Positions 8,576-17,524 of a DNA stretch of 64,000 bases are shown in pieces (within the stretch, counting starts at the first letter, position 1; every line of letters starts with the position of its first letter). The translations under genes and the position numbers were made by a program. Origin of the DNA: Parageobacillus sp. KH3-4 (lineage in GTDB: Bacteria > Bacillota > Bacilli > Bacillales > Anoxybacillaceae); the NCBI RefSeq assembly GCF_022846435.1, contig NZ_AP025627.1, positions 2,824,001 through 2,888,000 of the forward strand, read 5' to 3'. The notes below the pieces were generated by a model. It saw only the letters and a list, made by a program, of their open reading frames with translations. It did no database searches and was not told the DNA's origin.

Positions 8576-9240
8576 AATTGATTTGCCCCTTCCTTTTCTT
8601 TCATATACTCTTCAAGCCCCCGTCTTCGCAACACACAAGCCGGGCACTCGCCACAGCCGTCGGCGATAATCCCGTTATAACAAGTTAGCGTCTTCGTTCG
8701 CACAAACTCGAAAGCGCCAAGTTCATCGGCAAGTTTCCACGTCTGTGCTTTCGTAAGCCACATTAATGGCGTATGAATCACAAATTGGTAATCCATTGCT
8801 AAATTCAATGTGACATTTAGCGATTTGATAAATATATCCCGGCAATCCGGATAGCCGCTAAAATCTGTTTCGCACACGCCCGTTACGAGATGGCGTGCTC
8901 CTTTTTGCTTGGCGAGTACCGCTGCGAACGACAAAAACAATAAATTTCGCCCATCTACAAACGTCGATGGCAATTGCCCTTCTTTTTGCTCAATAGCGAT
9001 ATCGCTTCGCGTAAGTGCATTTGGTGCCAATTGATTTAACAGCGACATATCCAAAACGGTATGAGGAATACCGAGTTCCTTCGCAATCGAAGCCGCCACT
9101 TCAATTTCGAGACGATGGCGCTGACCATAGTCAAACGTCACCGCTTCTACTTCATCAAATTGTTTTAACGCCCAAAATAAACAGGTCGTGCTATCTTGCC
9201 CTCCGCTGAAAACGACCATCGCTTTTTCCTTTTTCATCAT
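8572..9240 (-). CDS. queC: 7-cyano-7-deazaguanine synthase
   Basis: ATP-dependent conversion of 7-carboxy-7-deazaguanine to preQ0. The protein has 222 residues with the PP-loop SGGQDSTT at the N-terminus and a zinc site of four cysteines at the C-terminus (CYNG, then [11 protein letters not shown]). It is the first gene of the operon behind the preQ1 riboswitch. AAAGGAG lies seven bases before the ATG at 9240; a second ATG follows directly, and an open frame to 9279 has no ribosome site. Confidence 0.95.
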   Translation of the reverse strand: MMKKEKAMVVFSGGQDSTTCLFWALKQFDEVEAVTFDYGQRHRLEIEVAASIAKELGIPHTVLDMSLLNQLAPNALTRSDIAIEQKEGQLPSTFVDGRNLLFLSFAAVLAKQKGARHLVTGVCETDFSGYPDCRDIFIKSLNVTLNLAMDYQFVIHTPLMWLTKAQTWKLADELGAFEFVRTKTLTCYNGIIADGCGECPACVLRRRGLEEYMKEKEGANQL

Positions 9241-9287
9241 CGTCGCTCTCCTTTCTGTCATTTCAAGAAGAACGAGCATTCTAAAAC

Positions 9288-9316
9288 AAAAAAGCTATAC
9301 CCTCTAAGGATATAGC
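9288..9316 (-). terminator. terminator arm of the preQ1 riboswitch
   Basis: On the minus strand GCTATATCC pairs with GGGTATAGC (plus 9294-9316, one G-T wobble) followed by six U. It lies five bases after the aptamer and about 50 bases before queC, as expected for transcriptional attenuation by bound preQ1. Confidence 0.88.
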
Positions 9317-9320
9317 CGTC

Positions 9321-9355
9321 CCTAGTTTTTTATAGAGGGTTGTTCTAGAACCTCT
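9321..9355 (-). promoter_or_regulatory. preQ1 class I riboswitch aptamer
   Basis: The minus strand reads AGAGGTTCTAG, then the complement CCCTCT, then ATAAAAAACTA, the hallmark of the preQ1-I aptamer: a short hairpin with an A-rich tail that folds back into an H-type pseudoknot. It controls queCDEF, whose product is preQ1, so the circuit is feedback inhibition. Confidence 0.95.
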
Positions 9356-9356
9356 C

Positions 9357-9374
9357 CCGCGCCTACCGGCGCGG
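9357..9374 (-). other. GC-rich hairpin directly 5' of the preQ1 aptamer
   Basis: CCGCGCC (9357-9363) pairs perfectly with GGCGCGG (9368-9374) over a four-base loop. In the leader RNA it ends one nucleotide before the aptamer's first base. It has no U-run and is not a terminator. Confidence 0.7.
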
Positions 9375-9420
9375 ACTTCTTCTTCGATTTTCTTTGCTTG
9401 CTTAACCATTAGCTTTTCTT

Positions 9421-9450
9421 ATTGTACCTCTTTTTGTGTTTTATTGACAA
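9421..9450 (-). promoter_or_regulatory. sigma-A promoter of queCDEF
   Basis: On the minus strand TTGTCA (plus 9445-9450) and TACAAT (plus 9421-9426) are 18 bases apart. A start near 9413 gives a leader holding the GC hairpin, the aptamer and the terminator. Confidence 0.7.
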
Positions 9451-9702
9451 CCATACAATATAGGCGAGAATGTGAACAAAAATAAAAGCAGCATCTTACT
9501 GGCTACATTTCCAAATATATTGGAATGTCATCATTCTGTCCAACAGATGATATTGCCAAACGAAATCATCAAATGTTCCCACTCCCGTTATTAAAACGCG
9601 AACATGGCTATTTTCTTTAAACAAACATTTTGTTTTATCGACAGTTGATATATCTGAATATTCCGTATATATTGAAAGAAATAAGAATAGGGGGGATAAA
9701 CG

Positions 9703-11313
9703 ATGAAACAGCTAATCAAACGGCAGCGAGCGAAGCAAGCATTAAACAAAGTCGTCGGGGTCGCTGAAAAACTGCGGCAGTCTCTTGACGTAAACCGTCC
9801 GCTAGAGGAGCAATTGGAACGTGTCCGTTCACTTCTTGACAGCGAACTACAGCAAGATGAGTACTTTTTAATCGTTGATGAAACAGGGTGCGCAATCGTT
9901 CATACGAATCGATTGCGCGAAGGCCGCGTTTTTTCCGATGAGGTGGGACAAAAAGCCGCTAAAACAACGGAACCGCTTTTGCAAGTGTACGAGCGTGATA
10001 CAGGGGAGGTGCTCATAGATGCAAGCTGTCCTTTATTTACGGACTTTAATGGAAAGCGCTTTAATCTGCGATTGGGAAGATTGATGCACCGTCCTTATTT
10101 GCAAACTTACTTTTTATTTCTTTCCATTGTTCCTGCCATGCTCAGCTTTCTCATCACGCTGCTTTTTTCGCTATCTTCGTTATGGACATGCGCTGCGACA
10201 ATGATCGTCAGCTTGATCATAAGCTCGCTTTTTTACCGCTCTCTTGTCAATGAACTGCGCCATTGGTATAGCGCCACTCGCTCCGTTTCATCCGGAAACC
10301 TTCATACAGAAGTACATACTGGCCGAAAACGCAATGAATTTCATCAAATTGCATACGAAATAAACAAAATGATTTTCGGCATTCGCGCGATGATCACCGA
10401 GTTAGCGAAAGCCGCCAATACGGTAAATCAAGTAAGCGAACAACAGCGGCTGGAAACAAAACGGCTTTCTGAATCGTTTGATGAAATCGCCGCAGCAATG
10501 GAAACGTTCCGCGAAGGCACGAAACAGCAAACCGCATCGGTAGAACAAGCCAACCATTTAGTAATACAGATGGTCGAACGGGTGCAAAAAATGCAGGAAG
10601 AAGTGGAACGTGTCGTTTCACAGGCAAAAACCGCTCTCGCATCGATGGACGAAGGAAACCGCCTCATTGAAGAAACAAAACAAAAAATGGATACGATGCA
10701 ACAAGAAATAAACAAAACGACGGCATTAATCCAAGCTGCATCACAAGAAGCGGCCAACGCCCAAAACATGATTTCCGCCATTCGAACGATCACCAAACAA
10801 ACGAATTTGCTCGCGTTAAACGCATCGATCGAAGCCTCGCGCGCAGGAGAAACAGGAAAAGGCTTTGCCGTTGTCGCTCAAGAAATCCGCAAGCTTGCTG
10901 AAGATACAAACGATTTTGCTGCGCAAATTTTATCTTCGCTGCAGACGATGACAAGCGTGCTGCGTAACGCCGTCCAAGCCGTACAGGAAAACGAGCAGCA
11001 TGTAGAAAAAACGAAACATTCGCTATGGAAAACGGGCGAAACATTCGCATTATTCCATCAAATGTTTTCCGAACTCAACACACTATTGCAGCAAAATCAA
11101 ATCCATGTCGAGGCGGTTACCGGCAACGGCCAGAACCTTCAGCGCCTAATTGGTGATATTAACATCATCGCCAACGATTTCACAAATATGGTACAAGAAA
11201 CTACCGCCGGATTAGAACAGCAAACTGCCGCCATCCATGAACTAGCAAAAGAAGCGGATGTTTTGCTTACTTCTGTTCAACAACTTCAGCAAATTGTCAA
11301 CCGTTTTCATTGA
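9703..11313 (+). CDS. methyl-accepting chemotaxis protein with N-terminal sensor before two membrane helices
   Basis: Chemoreceptor of 536 residues that passes a signal to CheA/CheW. Order: helical segment 1-50, a PAS/Cache-like domain about 52-130, two closely spaced membrane helices about 134-157 and 160-178, a HAMP-like linker, then a long methyl-accepting coiled coil with the conserved hairpin tip (IRTITKQTNLLALNASIEASRAG region) near residues 360-380. Since the sensor precedes a helical hairpin, both ends should be cytoplasmic, unlike receptors with an extracellular sensor. AGGGGGG precedes the start. It is monocistronic. The ligand is unknown. Confidence 0.88.
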   Translation: MKQLIKRQRAKQALNKVVGVAEKLRQSLDVNRPLEEQLERVRSLLDSELQQDEYFLIVDETGCAIVHTNRLREGRVFSDEVGQKAAKTTEPLLQVYERDTGEVLIDASCPLFTDFNGKRFNLRLGRLMHRPYLQTYFLFLSIVPAMLSFLITLLFSLSSLWTCAATMIVSLIISSLFYRSLVNELRHWYSATRSVSSGNLHTEVHTGRKRNEFHQIAYEINKMIFGIRAMITELAKAANTVNQVSEQQRLETKRLSESFDEIAAAMETFREGTKQQTASVEQANHLVIQMVERVQKMQEEVERVVSQAKTALASMDEGNRLIEETKQKMDTMQQEINKTTALIQAASQEAANAQNMISAIRTITKQTNLLALNASIEASRAGETGKGFAVVAQEIRKLAEDTNDFAAQILSSLQTMTSVLRNAVQAVQENEQHVEKTKHSLWKTGETFALFHQMFSELNTLLQQNQIHVEAVTGNGQNLQRLIGDINIIANDFTNMVQETTAGLEQQTAAIHELAKEADVLLTSVQQLQQIVNRFH

Positions 11314-11504
11314 AAACGGCAAAAAACGCGACTATGTTAGTGAACAATTCGCTGCCGGCAATGATATGGCGAACAGCAATCGCTGATAAGCTCTCCATTT
11401 CCTTTTGCTTTTCCCTTGGAATCTTGGAAAGAGCAGCAACTGCAAAGTTTAGTCGATTAGAACCAATGCTGCGTCCGCCAACGCTGTCATTGACTAGCCG
11501 AATT

Positions 11505-11541
11505 ATAAAAGCGTTTGTCCGTTTTCACGCGGACAAACGCT
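11505..11541 (-). terminator. intrinsic terminator of ykvI
   Basis: GCGTTTGTCCG (11511-11521) pairs with CGGACAAACGC (11530-11540). On the minus strand it is followed by TTTTATAATT. Confidence 0.8.
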
Positions 11542-11548
11542 GTCTACG

Positions 11549-12580
11549 CTATTTTGGCATTTTTCGCACACATAGCAACAAAAGAAAGACAAAGCTGATA
11601 TACCCAAACAACGGATATAAAAACGACAAAAGCGAACTATAACGAAACAAACTGGCCGCGTACAATAAAGCGAACAAAGCAATAAGAAACAAGCTATTCG
11701 AAACAGAAAACATCGTGCGGAATTGCCGTTGCAGCCCAAACACGCCGCCAATGATAGACGTCAAAATTTCTCCGTAAATGACGAGAATATACACCCAGTA
11801 AAATAAAGAAAAAAAAGAACGAATTACTTCCGCCATCGGAATATCGTAACTCATCACATTTGGGAACGATAATAAAACGAAATGACTGCTCAATAAAATG
11901 CCCGTAAGCAGCAATCCTCCAATCATTGCTCCGCGCTGCACAGTCGTTTCATCATCGGCTTCCTGCGCTAATGGCACAAGCACAGGCTGCGCCATCGTTA
12001 AATTAAACGCGGCATACGAAAGCGGGGCAAGAAACGCCTTTAATGAATGATCGATTGTCATCCATCCTTCGCTACTCCATTTTTCCATGGCGAACAGCTT
12101 TAAAAGAACGATGGAGCTAAACAGCACCATGATCGGAACGATCAACGCATTAACACTAAACAACCCTTTTATATCGTATAACATCACAACAAGAGATAAA
12201 CATAGCGTTATCGTGATCCCTGCCTGCTTTGGCATCCCGAGCTGCTCTTCAAACACCGCGCCCGCGCCCGCGATCATTACCGCAACCACTCCCATAATCA
12301 TGGCCGTCATAATAATCGTAACAAACGGACTCATTACGTTTCCAAATAAATAGCGGTTAAACTGCTGGTAAGAGACCGCACCAATCCTGCGCGCCATCAC
12401 CATCATTCGCGCTCCCATCCATGTAAATAAGCTGCCGCTGATGATCACTCCCATCGTGCCAAAAGCTCCGTATTGAGTGAAAAATTCGACGATCTCCTTT
12501 CCTGTCGCAAATCCCGCGCCAACGACTGTTCCGACGTAGACAGCGGCAATTTGCCACGCTTCTGACCATTTTTTCCACAC
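11549..12580 (-). CDS. ykvI: YkvI family membrane transporter
   Basis: Integral membrane protein of about 343 residues with ten or so helices and a GTVVGAGFATGKEIVEFF first helix, the unwound-helix glycine pattern of the APC/LeuT-fold superfamily. It matches B. subtilis YkvI, whose gene also lies between clpE and queCDEF; the substrate is not established. The frame opens with a GTG at 12607 that lacks a ribosome site. An AGGAGGATGAGG stretch lies eight bases before a GTG at 12580, where the family's usual N-terminus begins, so I use that start, with some doubt. Confidence 0.85.
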   Translation of the reverse strand: MWKKWSEAWQIAAVYVGTVVGAGFATGKEIVEFFTQYGAFGTMGVIISGSLFTWMGARMMVMARRIGAVSYQQFNRYLFGNVMSPFVTIIMTAMIMGVVAVMIAGAGAVFEEQLGMPKQAGITITLCLSLVVMLYDIKGLFSVNALIVPIMVLFSSIVLLKLFAMEKWSSEGWMTIDHSLKAFLAPLSYAAFNLTMAQPVLVPLAQEADDETTVQRGAMIGGLLLTGILLSSHFVLLSFPNVMSYDIPMAEVIRSFFSLFYWVYILVIYGEILTSIIGGVFGLQRQFRTMFSVSNSLFLIALFALLYAASLFRYSSLLSFLYPLFGYISFVFLLLLCVRKMPK

Positions 12581-12655
12581 TTCTGCTGCCTCATCCTCCT
12601 TGTCCACACTTTATTTCATATATATGTAAACGCGGACAAAGAAAGACGAAATAAT

Positions 12656-12693
12656 AAAGAAAAAGGATGCCAAAACAAAGCATCCTTTTTTAT
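12656..12693 (-). terminator. intrinsic terminator of the YtkA-like lipoprotein gene
   Basis: AAAAAGGATGC (12660-12670) pairs with GCATCCTTTTT (12680-12690) around a nine-base loop. The A-rich left flank supplies the U-run on the minus strand. The stem overlaps the stop codon. Confidence 0.8.
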
Positions 12694-13424
12694 TTCACCG
12701 TAATTTGTTCGATTTGATGCTCATGCAATTCTTTCGCCTCTACGTGGATTTTTACCGAGTATGTTCCTTTTTCTTGGAAAGTTGCCGCCGCTTCATATTG
12801 GCCAGCTTGTGTCTCGCTTGCATCAATGAACTCATGCTTTCCGCTATCTTTCCACACTTCAAAACGAACCACGGCGTTTGTCAGCGGTTTCCCGGCGTGA
12901 GCAATCCGCGCCGTCAAACTTACAGGCTTATTGACTGCATATTCCTTATGTTGCAGCATTATCGATAAGTCAGCGTGATGATGGCCGCCATGTCCAGCAT
13001 TATCACCGTGTTCTTGGTGCTGTTTGGACTCTTGGCCAACAATAATATCTTTTTTCGGCATATTGTGCATGTTCCGCGCTGTGACATGCGCAACGACGGA
13101 ATATGTTCCTGGCTCTGTAAACGTTTTGGTGACGGAATATTTACCGCTTCCTTCATTTTTCGCCTTTAGCATATCATGTTGTTCGCTTCCGTGTTTCCAA
13201 ATTTCAAATTTCACTTCATCGGCGTCGTCTACTTTTTCACCTCCGTATGTTACGACACACGCAATCGTTGTTTCTTTGTTTAACTCAATATGGTCGTCTG
13301 CTTCTATTTTCACTTCCAACATCGCCGGCTTTTCCGGTTTTTTCTCTTGCTTCTCTTGATCGCAAGCCGCGAATAAAAGCAATGACGACATCAGCAACGC
13401 CAAAAACGCATAAACTTTTTTCAT
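12690..13424 (-). CDS. lipoprotein with two YtkA-like domains
   Basis: Membrane-anchored extracytoplasmic protein of 244 residues. A lipobox LFAAC puts the lipidated cysteine at residue 21. Two similar immunoglobulin-like beta domains follow, about 36-130 and 150-244, each with the motif VxFExWK and ending GTYSV, as in the YtkA family. A His-rich linker (HQEHGDNAGHGGHHH) joins them, suggesting metal binding (inference). The family is loosely linked to copper and oxidase biology, but no role is proven. A GTG at 13433 abuts GAGG; the ATG at 13424 has the better spacing. Confidence 0.8.
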   Translation of the reverse strand: MKKVYAFLALLMSSLLLFAACDQEKQEKKPEKPAMLEVKIEADDHIELNKETTIACVVTYGGEKVDDADEVKFEIWKHGSEQHDMLKAKNEGSGKYSVTKTFTEPGTYSVVAHVTARNMHNMPKKDIIVGQESKQHQEHGDNAGHGGHHHADLSIMLQHKEYAVNKPVSLTARIAHAGKPLTNAVVRFEVWKDSGKHEFIDASETQAGQYEAAATFQEKGTYSVKIHVEAKELHEHQIEQITVK

Positions 13425-13551
13425 CCTTTTCACCCTCGCTAAACTTTTTTCTGTCCCAAACTATATCATAAGTTTGCCGCGTTCTATACCATCGTTCACC
13501 GTTTTTCCAAAAACATTTCACGATTACAACAAATTTTTTTGAAAAAAACAC

Positions 13552-13580
13552 TTGAAAGTCAAAGATAGTCAAAGTATAAT
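13552..13580 (+). promoter_or_regulatory. sigma-A promoter of clpE
   Basis: TTGAAA at 13552-13557 and TATAAT at 13575-13580, spacer 17 bases. The spacer is almost wholly a CtsR operator, so bound repressor would block polymerase directly. Confidence 0.88.
13557..13573 (+). promoter_or_regulatory. CtsR operator 1
   Basis: Two direct heptads AGTCAAA-GAT-AGTCAAA, the CtsR consensus, lie between -35 and -10 of the clpE promoter. CtsR represses class III heat-shock genes in Bacilli. Confidence 0.9.
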
Positions 13581-13590
13581 AAAGACAGAA

Positions 13591-13613
13591 AGTCAAAGAT
13601 AGTCAAAGTCAAA
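13591..13613 (+). promoter_or_regulatory. CtsR operator 2 with an extra half-site
   Basis: AGTCAAA-GAT-AGTCAA at 13591-13606 runs into a third overlapping heptad AGTCAAA at 13607-13613, just after the expected transcription start. This gives two full sites plus one half. Confidence 0.88.
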
Positions 13614-13637
13614 CGGTAAAAAAGGAGGTTATGCCTC

Positions 13638-15800
13638 ATGCTTTGCCAAGTATGTCAGCAAAACGAAGCAACAGTATTTATCAACTTGCAATTTAACCAT
13701 GAGAAAAAACAAATGCATCTTTGCCATGAATGTTATGAAAAACAAAAACAAGAGCTTTCCATCCCAATGAACTTCGGGTTTGGAGGCTTTTCGTCATTCC
13801 CGTTTGATGATTTCTTTATGAACGATTTTTCGCCAACTTCAGAAATGGGCACGCCACAGCCAAATATCGCACAGCCACCGCAACGCAACAGAAAAGGCGG
13901 CGGCTTCCTAGATCAATTCGGCCGCAACTTGACGCAACTTGCGAAAGCCGGTCTGATTGATCCAGTCATCGGCCGTGATAAAGAAATCGAACGCGTTATC
14001 GAAATTTTAAACCGCCGCAATAAAAACAACCCGGTATTAATCGGGGAGCCAGGCGTCGGGAAAACGGCGATCGTCGAAGGACTTGCCTTGAAAATTGCGG
14101 AAGGACAAGTTCCGGAAAAACTATTAAATAAAGAAGTATATTTGCTTGACGTCGCCTCGCTTGTCGCCAACACGGGCATCCGCGGTCAATTTGAAGAGCG
14201 CATGAAACGTCTTATCGCTGAATTGCAACAACGCAAAAACATCATTCTTTTCATCGACGAAATTCACTTGCTCGTCGGCGCCGGTTCGGCGGAAGGTTCA
14301 ATGGATGCCGGCAACATTTTAAAACCAGCGCTTGCCCGCGGTGAATTGCAAGTCGTCGGCGCGACCACATTGAAAGAATACCGACAAATTGAAAAGGACG
14401 CCGCGCTTGAACGCCGCTTCCAACCAGTGATCGTCCATGAGCCAACAGTCGAACAAGCAATCACGATTTTAAAAGGCATTCAGCCAAAATACGAGCAATT
14501 CCACCATGTGAAATATACGGATGAAGCGATTGAGGCGTGCGTGAAATTGTCGCATCGCTACATTCAAGACCGCTTCTTACCAGACAAAGCGATCGACTTG
14601 TTAGACGAAGCCGGCTCCAAAGCGAACTTGCACATTGGTCCGACAGATGAAAAACAAATTCAAGAGCGCCTTGCGCAAATCGCCAAAGAAAAAGCAAAAG
14701 CAGTGAAGGAAGAAAATTTCGAACTGGCAGCGAAATTGCGCAGCGAAGAGTTGAAATTGGAAAAACAACTACAAAACGGCGTAAACCAAGAACGCCCAGT
14801 CGTCGATGTTGCCGATATCCAACGCATTATTGAAGAGAAAACTGGCATTCCTGTTGGCAAACTGCAAGCCGATGAAAAAGAAAAAATGAAACATTTAGAA
14901 GAAAACTTGGCGAAAAAAGTGATTGGCCAAGAAGAAGCAGTGAAAAAAGTAGCGAAAGCGATCCGCCGCAGCCGCGCGGGATTAAAAGCAAAACATCGCC
15001 CAGTCGGTTCGTTCTTATTCGTCGGTCCAACTGGCGTCGGAAAAACAGAGCTGGCGAAAACGCTCGCAGAAGAATTGTTCGGCTCGAAAGATGCAATGAT
15101 TCGCCTCGATATGAGCGAATATATGGAAAAACATTCGGTATCGAAATTAATCGGTTCACCTCCTGGCTATGTCGGTTTTGAGGAAGCCGGCCAGCTTACA
15201 GAAAAAGTGCGCCGCAATCCATACAGCATTATCTTGCTTGACGAAATTGAAAAAGCGCACCCGGATGTGCAGCACATCTTCCTACAAATTTTAGAAGACG
15301 GCCGTCTCACTGACAGCCAAGGCCGCACCGTAAGCTTTAAAGACACGGTCATCATCGCGACAAGCAACGCCGGTGTTACCGATAAAAAAATTACGGTCGG
15401 ATTCGAAAAACAAGAGACAACGCACACAAGCGTTCTTGAGTCGTTGAATGCCTACTTCAAGCCGGAATTTTTAAACCGTTTCGATGCGATTATCGAATTC
15501 AAACCGCTGCAAAAAGAACATATGCTGCAAATTGTGGATCTCATGCTTAACGAAGTAAAAGCGACATTGCGCGAACAACACATCGAACTTGACGTAACGC
15601 CAGCGGCGAAAGAAAAATTGGCGGAACTTGGCTACCATCCAGCGTTCGGCGCTCGTCCGCTCCGCCGCGTCATCCAAGAACACGTCGAAGACAAAATCGC
15701 CGACGTCTTGCTTGATGAAAACGATCAAGTGCAAGCGATTCGCATCGATGTCGAAAATGACGCGATTGTCGCAAAGGCTTTGCATAAACAAACCGCCTAA
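13638..15800 (+). CDS. clpE: ATP-dependent Clp protease ATP-binding subunit ClpE
   Basis: Hexameric AAA+ unfoldase of 720 residues that works with ClpP and helps dissolve heat-shock aggregates. The ClpE hallmark is the N-terminal zinc finger with Cys3, Cys6, Cys29 and Cys32, followed by a Phe/Gly/Asn-rich linker. The first AAA+ module has Walker A GEPGVGKT (136-143), a UVR-like middle segment lies about 350-385, and the second module has Walker A GPTGVGKT near 464. The C-terminal D2-small domain is complete. It is repressed by CtsR through the operators upstream. GGAGG lies nine bases before the ATG. Confidence 0.97.
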   Translation: MLCQVCQQNEATVFINLQFNHEKKQMHLCHECYEKQKQELSIPMNFGFGGFSSFPFDDFFMNDFSPTSEMGTPQPNIAQPPQRNRKGGGFLDQFGRNLTQLAKAGLIDPVIGRDKEIERVIEILNRRNKNNPVLIGEPGVGKTAIVEGLALKIAEGQVPEKLLNKEVYLLDVASLVANTGIRGQFEERMKRLIAELQQRKNIILFIDEIHLLVGAGSAEGSMDAGNILKPALARGELQVVGATTLKEYRQIEKDAALERRFQPVIVHEPTVEQAITILKGIQPKYEQFHHVKYTDEAIEACVKLSHRYIQDRFLPDKAIDLLDEAGSKANLHIGPTDEKQIQERLAQIAKEKAKAVKEENFELAAKLRSEELKLEKQLQNGVNQERPVVDVADIQRIIEEKTGIPVGKLQADEKEKMKHLEENLAKKVIGQEEAVKKVAKAIRRSRAGLKAKHRPVGSFLFVGPTGVGKTELAKTLAEELFGSKDAMIRLDMSEYMEKHSVSKLIGSPPGYVGFEEAGQLTEKVRRNPYSIILLDEIEKAHPDVQHIFLQILEDGRLTDSQGRTVSFKDTVIIATSNAGVTDKKITVGFEKQETTHTSVLESLNAYFKPEFLNRFDAIIEFKPLQKEHMLQIVDLMLNEVKATLREQHIELDVTPAAKEKLAELGYHPAFGARPLRRVIQEHVEDKIADVLLDENDQVQAIRIDVENDAIVAKALHKQTA

Positions 15801-15828
15801 TCCCCTATCGGATAGGCGGTGTTTTTTT
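15792..15828 (+). terminator. intrinsic terminator of clpE
   Basis: ACCGCCTA (15792-15799) pairs with TAGGCGGT (15813-15820), followed by GTTTTTTT. The left arm overlaps the stop codon. Confidence 0.85.
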
Positions 15829-16483
15829 ATTTTTTCGCTAATCCACGCATTAAACATTGAACGGTTCTTTCCATTTCCGCTTCGTCATCCCATTCGTAAT
15901 CCGGCAACACGATAAACCGCGTCAGCAAAAACCCGGCAATCGCTGTGATCGTCATGCGGATGACCGAATCAACGGGAATCGCGGCAATTTCTCCTTTCAT
16001 TTGGAAATATTCCACAATTCGCTTAAATTTTTGATATACATGTGCTGTAAAAATGCGCTGAAATTGTTCCTTAATTTCCTCATGAAACGCGATTTCCTGC
16101 CAAAACACCCGGATCGCCGGCAAATATTTTTTCACAAATTGATAGCGGTTTTTCAAAAGAGCGCGGATGAAGTCTTCATAGCTTTGATACTGGCTTTCAA
16201 ACACTTCTTTGACAAACTCTTTCGCTAAAAATGGGGCGACGGATTTAAACAGCGTCGGAGTGACAATCGCCAAGAGTAAATCCTTTTTTGTTTTATAGTG
16301 GCGAAAAATCGTTCCTTCGGCCACTCCTGCCTTCTTGGCGATTTCGCTTGTCGAAGTGGCGGCGTAGCCTTTTTCCGCAAACATTTCAATCGCCGCTTGT
16401 AAAATTTTTACTTGCTTCTCGCTAAGCTTCACATCTTCCCCATTTCGTTGCAATAGTTCTTTCAGCCACTGCTGTTCGTTCAT
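15827..16483 (-). CDS. TetR family transcriptional regulator
   Basis: DNA-binding repressor of 218 residues. A TetR_N helix-turn-helix occupies about 22-68 (KILQAAIEMFAEKGYAATSTSEIAKKAGVAEGTIFRHYKTKKDLL region), followed by an all-helical ligand domain with no recognisable ligand. It is the last gene of an operon with the ABC-2 exporter, starting 12 bases after the permease. The twin palindromes before the operon at 18267-18333 are the obvious operators, giving autoregulation of exporter and regulator together. Confidence 0.88.
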   Translation of the reverse strand: MNEQQWLKELLQRNGEDVKLSEKQVKILQAAIEMFAEKGYAATSTSEIAKKAGVAEGTIFRHYKTKKDLLLAIVTPTLFKSVAPFLAKEFVKEVFESQYQSYEDFIRALLKNRYQFVKKYLPAIRVFWQEIAFHEEIKEQFQRIFTAHVYQKFKRIVEYFQMKGEIAAIPVDSVIRMTITAIAGFLLTRFIVLPDYEWDDEAEMERTVQCLMRGLAKK

Positions 16484-16495
16484 TCTTTATACTCC

Positions 16496-17524
16496 TTACA
16501 ATTTTCGATATTTTTTTAATGCTACTACATTGAATATCATAAACAATATAGCAAAACCAAGTAAAACATATACGTCTTTGGCGATTTCGTTCCAACCGTT
16601 GCCGCGAACCATGACTTCCCGCAGCGCATCCGCTCCATACGTCAGCGGCATGACCACGCTTAAAGACCGGAGCCATTCCGCCATCGTATCTAAGTTGAAC
16701 AAGCCGGAAAAGAAAACTTGCGGGATGACGACCAGCGGGATAAATTGCATCATTTGCAGTTCATTATTCGCAAAAGCAGACAGCAACATCCCTAACGTTA
16801 AAGCGGTCATCGCCAATAAGAATGTAATCAATAGCACGTATACGAAAGAACCTTCCATCATCATGTCAAGAATATCAACAGCAAACCAAGCAATCAAGCT
16901 CGCCTGCAATGTCGTAAATAATCCAAATCCAATAATGTAGCCAGCCACGATCTCCCAGCGCTTTAGCGGCGTCGAAAGCAATCGTTCAAGCGTTCCGCTT
17001 GTACGCTCGCGCAGGAACGAAACACCAGCGATTAAAAAAACGAAAAAGAAAACGAAAAAGCCAATTAACACAGGACCGAAATTATCAAATAGCGCCATGT
17101 CTTCTGACCCATGCAAGTACGTTGTCTTCCATTGCAATGTTCGTGTTGGTGGAGCTAATTCTTGAAGCGCTTTTTGTACAGTCATCAGTACCGCTTTATT
17201 AACAGTCGGATCGCTTCCTTCTAACGTAATTTCCGGTGCTCCTTCATCCATTTCAATAAACGCGTCAATTTGTTGTTTTTCTAGCTGTTTGCGGGCCGTT
17301 GCTTTCGTAAGCTCTTTGACATCAGCATCGTATTTCGCTAACTTTTCTACCACAACGTCTGGGGTTTTTTTACTAACAGCAATTGTTGGTTTATATTCCT
17401 CGCCATTAAACACAAGGTTCATTAACAATAATACAAACATCGGCGCCACAATCATTAACGCAAGCGTGCGTTTATCGCGGAAAAACTGGCGAATGATACG
17501 AACAACGATGGCGCGAACTCTCAT
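16496..17524 (-). CDS. ABC-2 type exporter permease
   Basis: Membrane subunit of 342 residues. One N-terminal helix (about 22-42, LALMIVAPMFVLLLMNLVF) precedes a large extracytoplasmic segment of about 130 residues. A cluster of five helices follows, with the ABC-2 signature LLSTPLKRWEIVAGY near the middle. That is the YhfI/NatB/DrrB-like half-exporter layout. The ATG overlaps the ATPase stop as ATGA, so the pair is translationally coupled. An open frame to 17650 lies inside the ATPase gene and has no ribosome site. The transported compound, probably a toxic or lipophilic one, is inference. Confidence 0.87.
   Translation of the reverse strand: MRVRAIVVRIIRQFFRDKRTLALMIVAPMFVLLLMNLVFNGEEYKPTIAVSKKTPDVVVEKLAKYDADVKELTKATARKQLEKQQIDAFIEMDEGAPEITLEGSDPTVNKAVLMTVQKALQELAPPTRTLQWKTTYLHGSEDMALFDNFGPVLIGFFVFFFVFLIAGVSFLRERTSGTLERLLSTPLKRWEIVAGYIIGFGLFTTLQASLIAWFAVDILDMMMEGSFVYVLLITFLLAMTALTLGMLLSAFANNELQMMQFIPLVVIPQVFFSGLFNLDTMAEWLRSLSVVMPLTYGADALREVMVRGNGWNEIAKDVYVLLGFAILFMIFNVVALKKYRKL

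Noticed and set aside
9509-9525. Small palindrome TTCCAA-5-TTGGAA upstream of the chemoreceptor gene
   Set aside because: Six-base arms in AT-rich sequence, far from any clear promoter; too weak to call an operator.
11299-11512. Open frame of about 70 codons on the minus strand between the chemoreceptor and ykvI, with protein-like composition
   Set aside because: It has no start codon with a ribosome site near its beginning, overlaps the chemoreceptor end, and matches no family I know. It may be a remnant, but I cannot support a gene.
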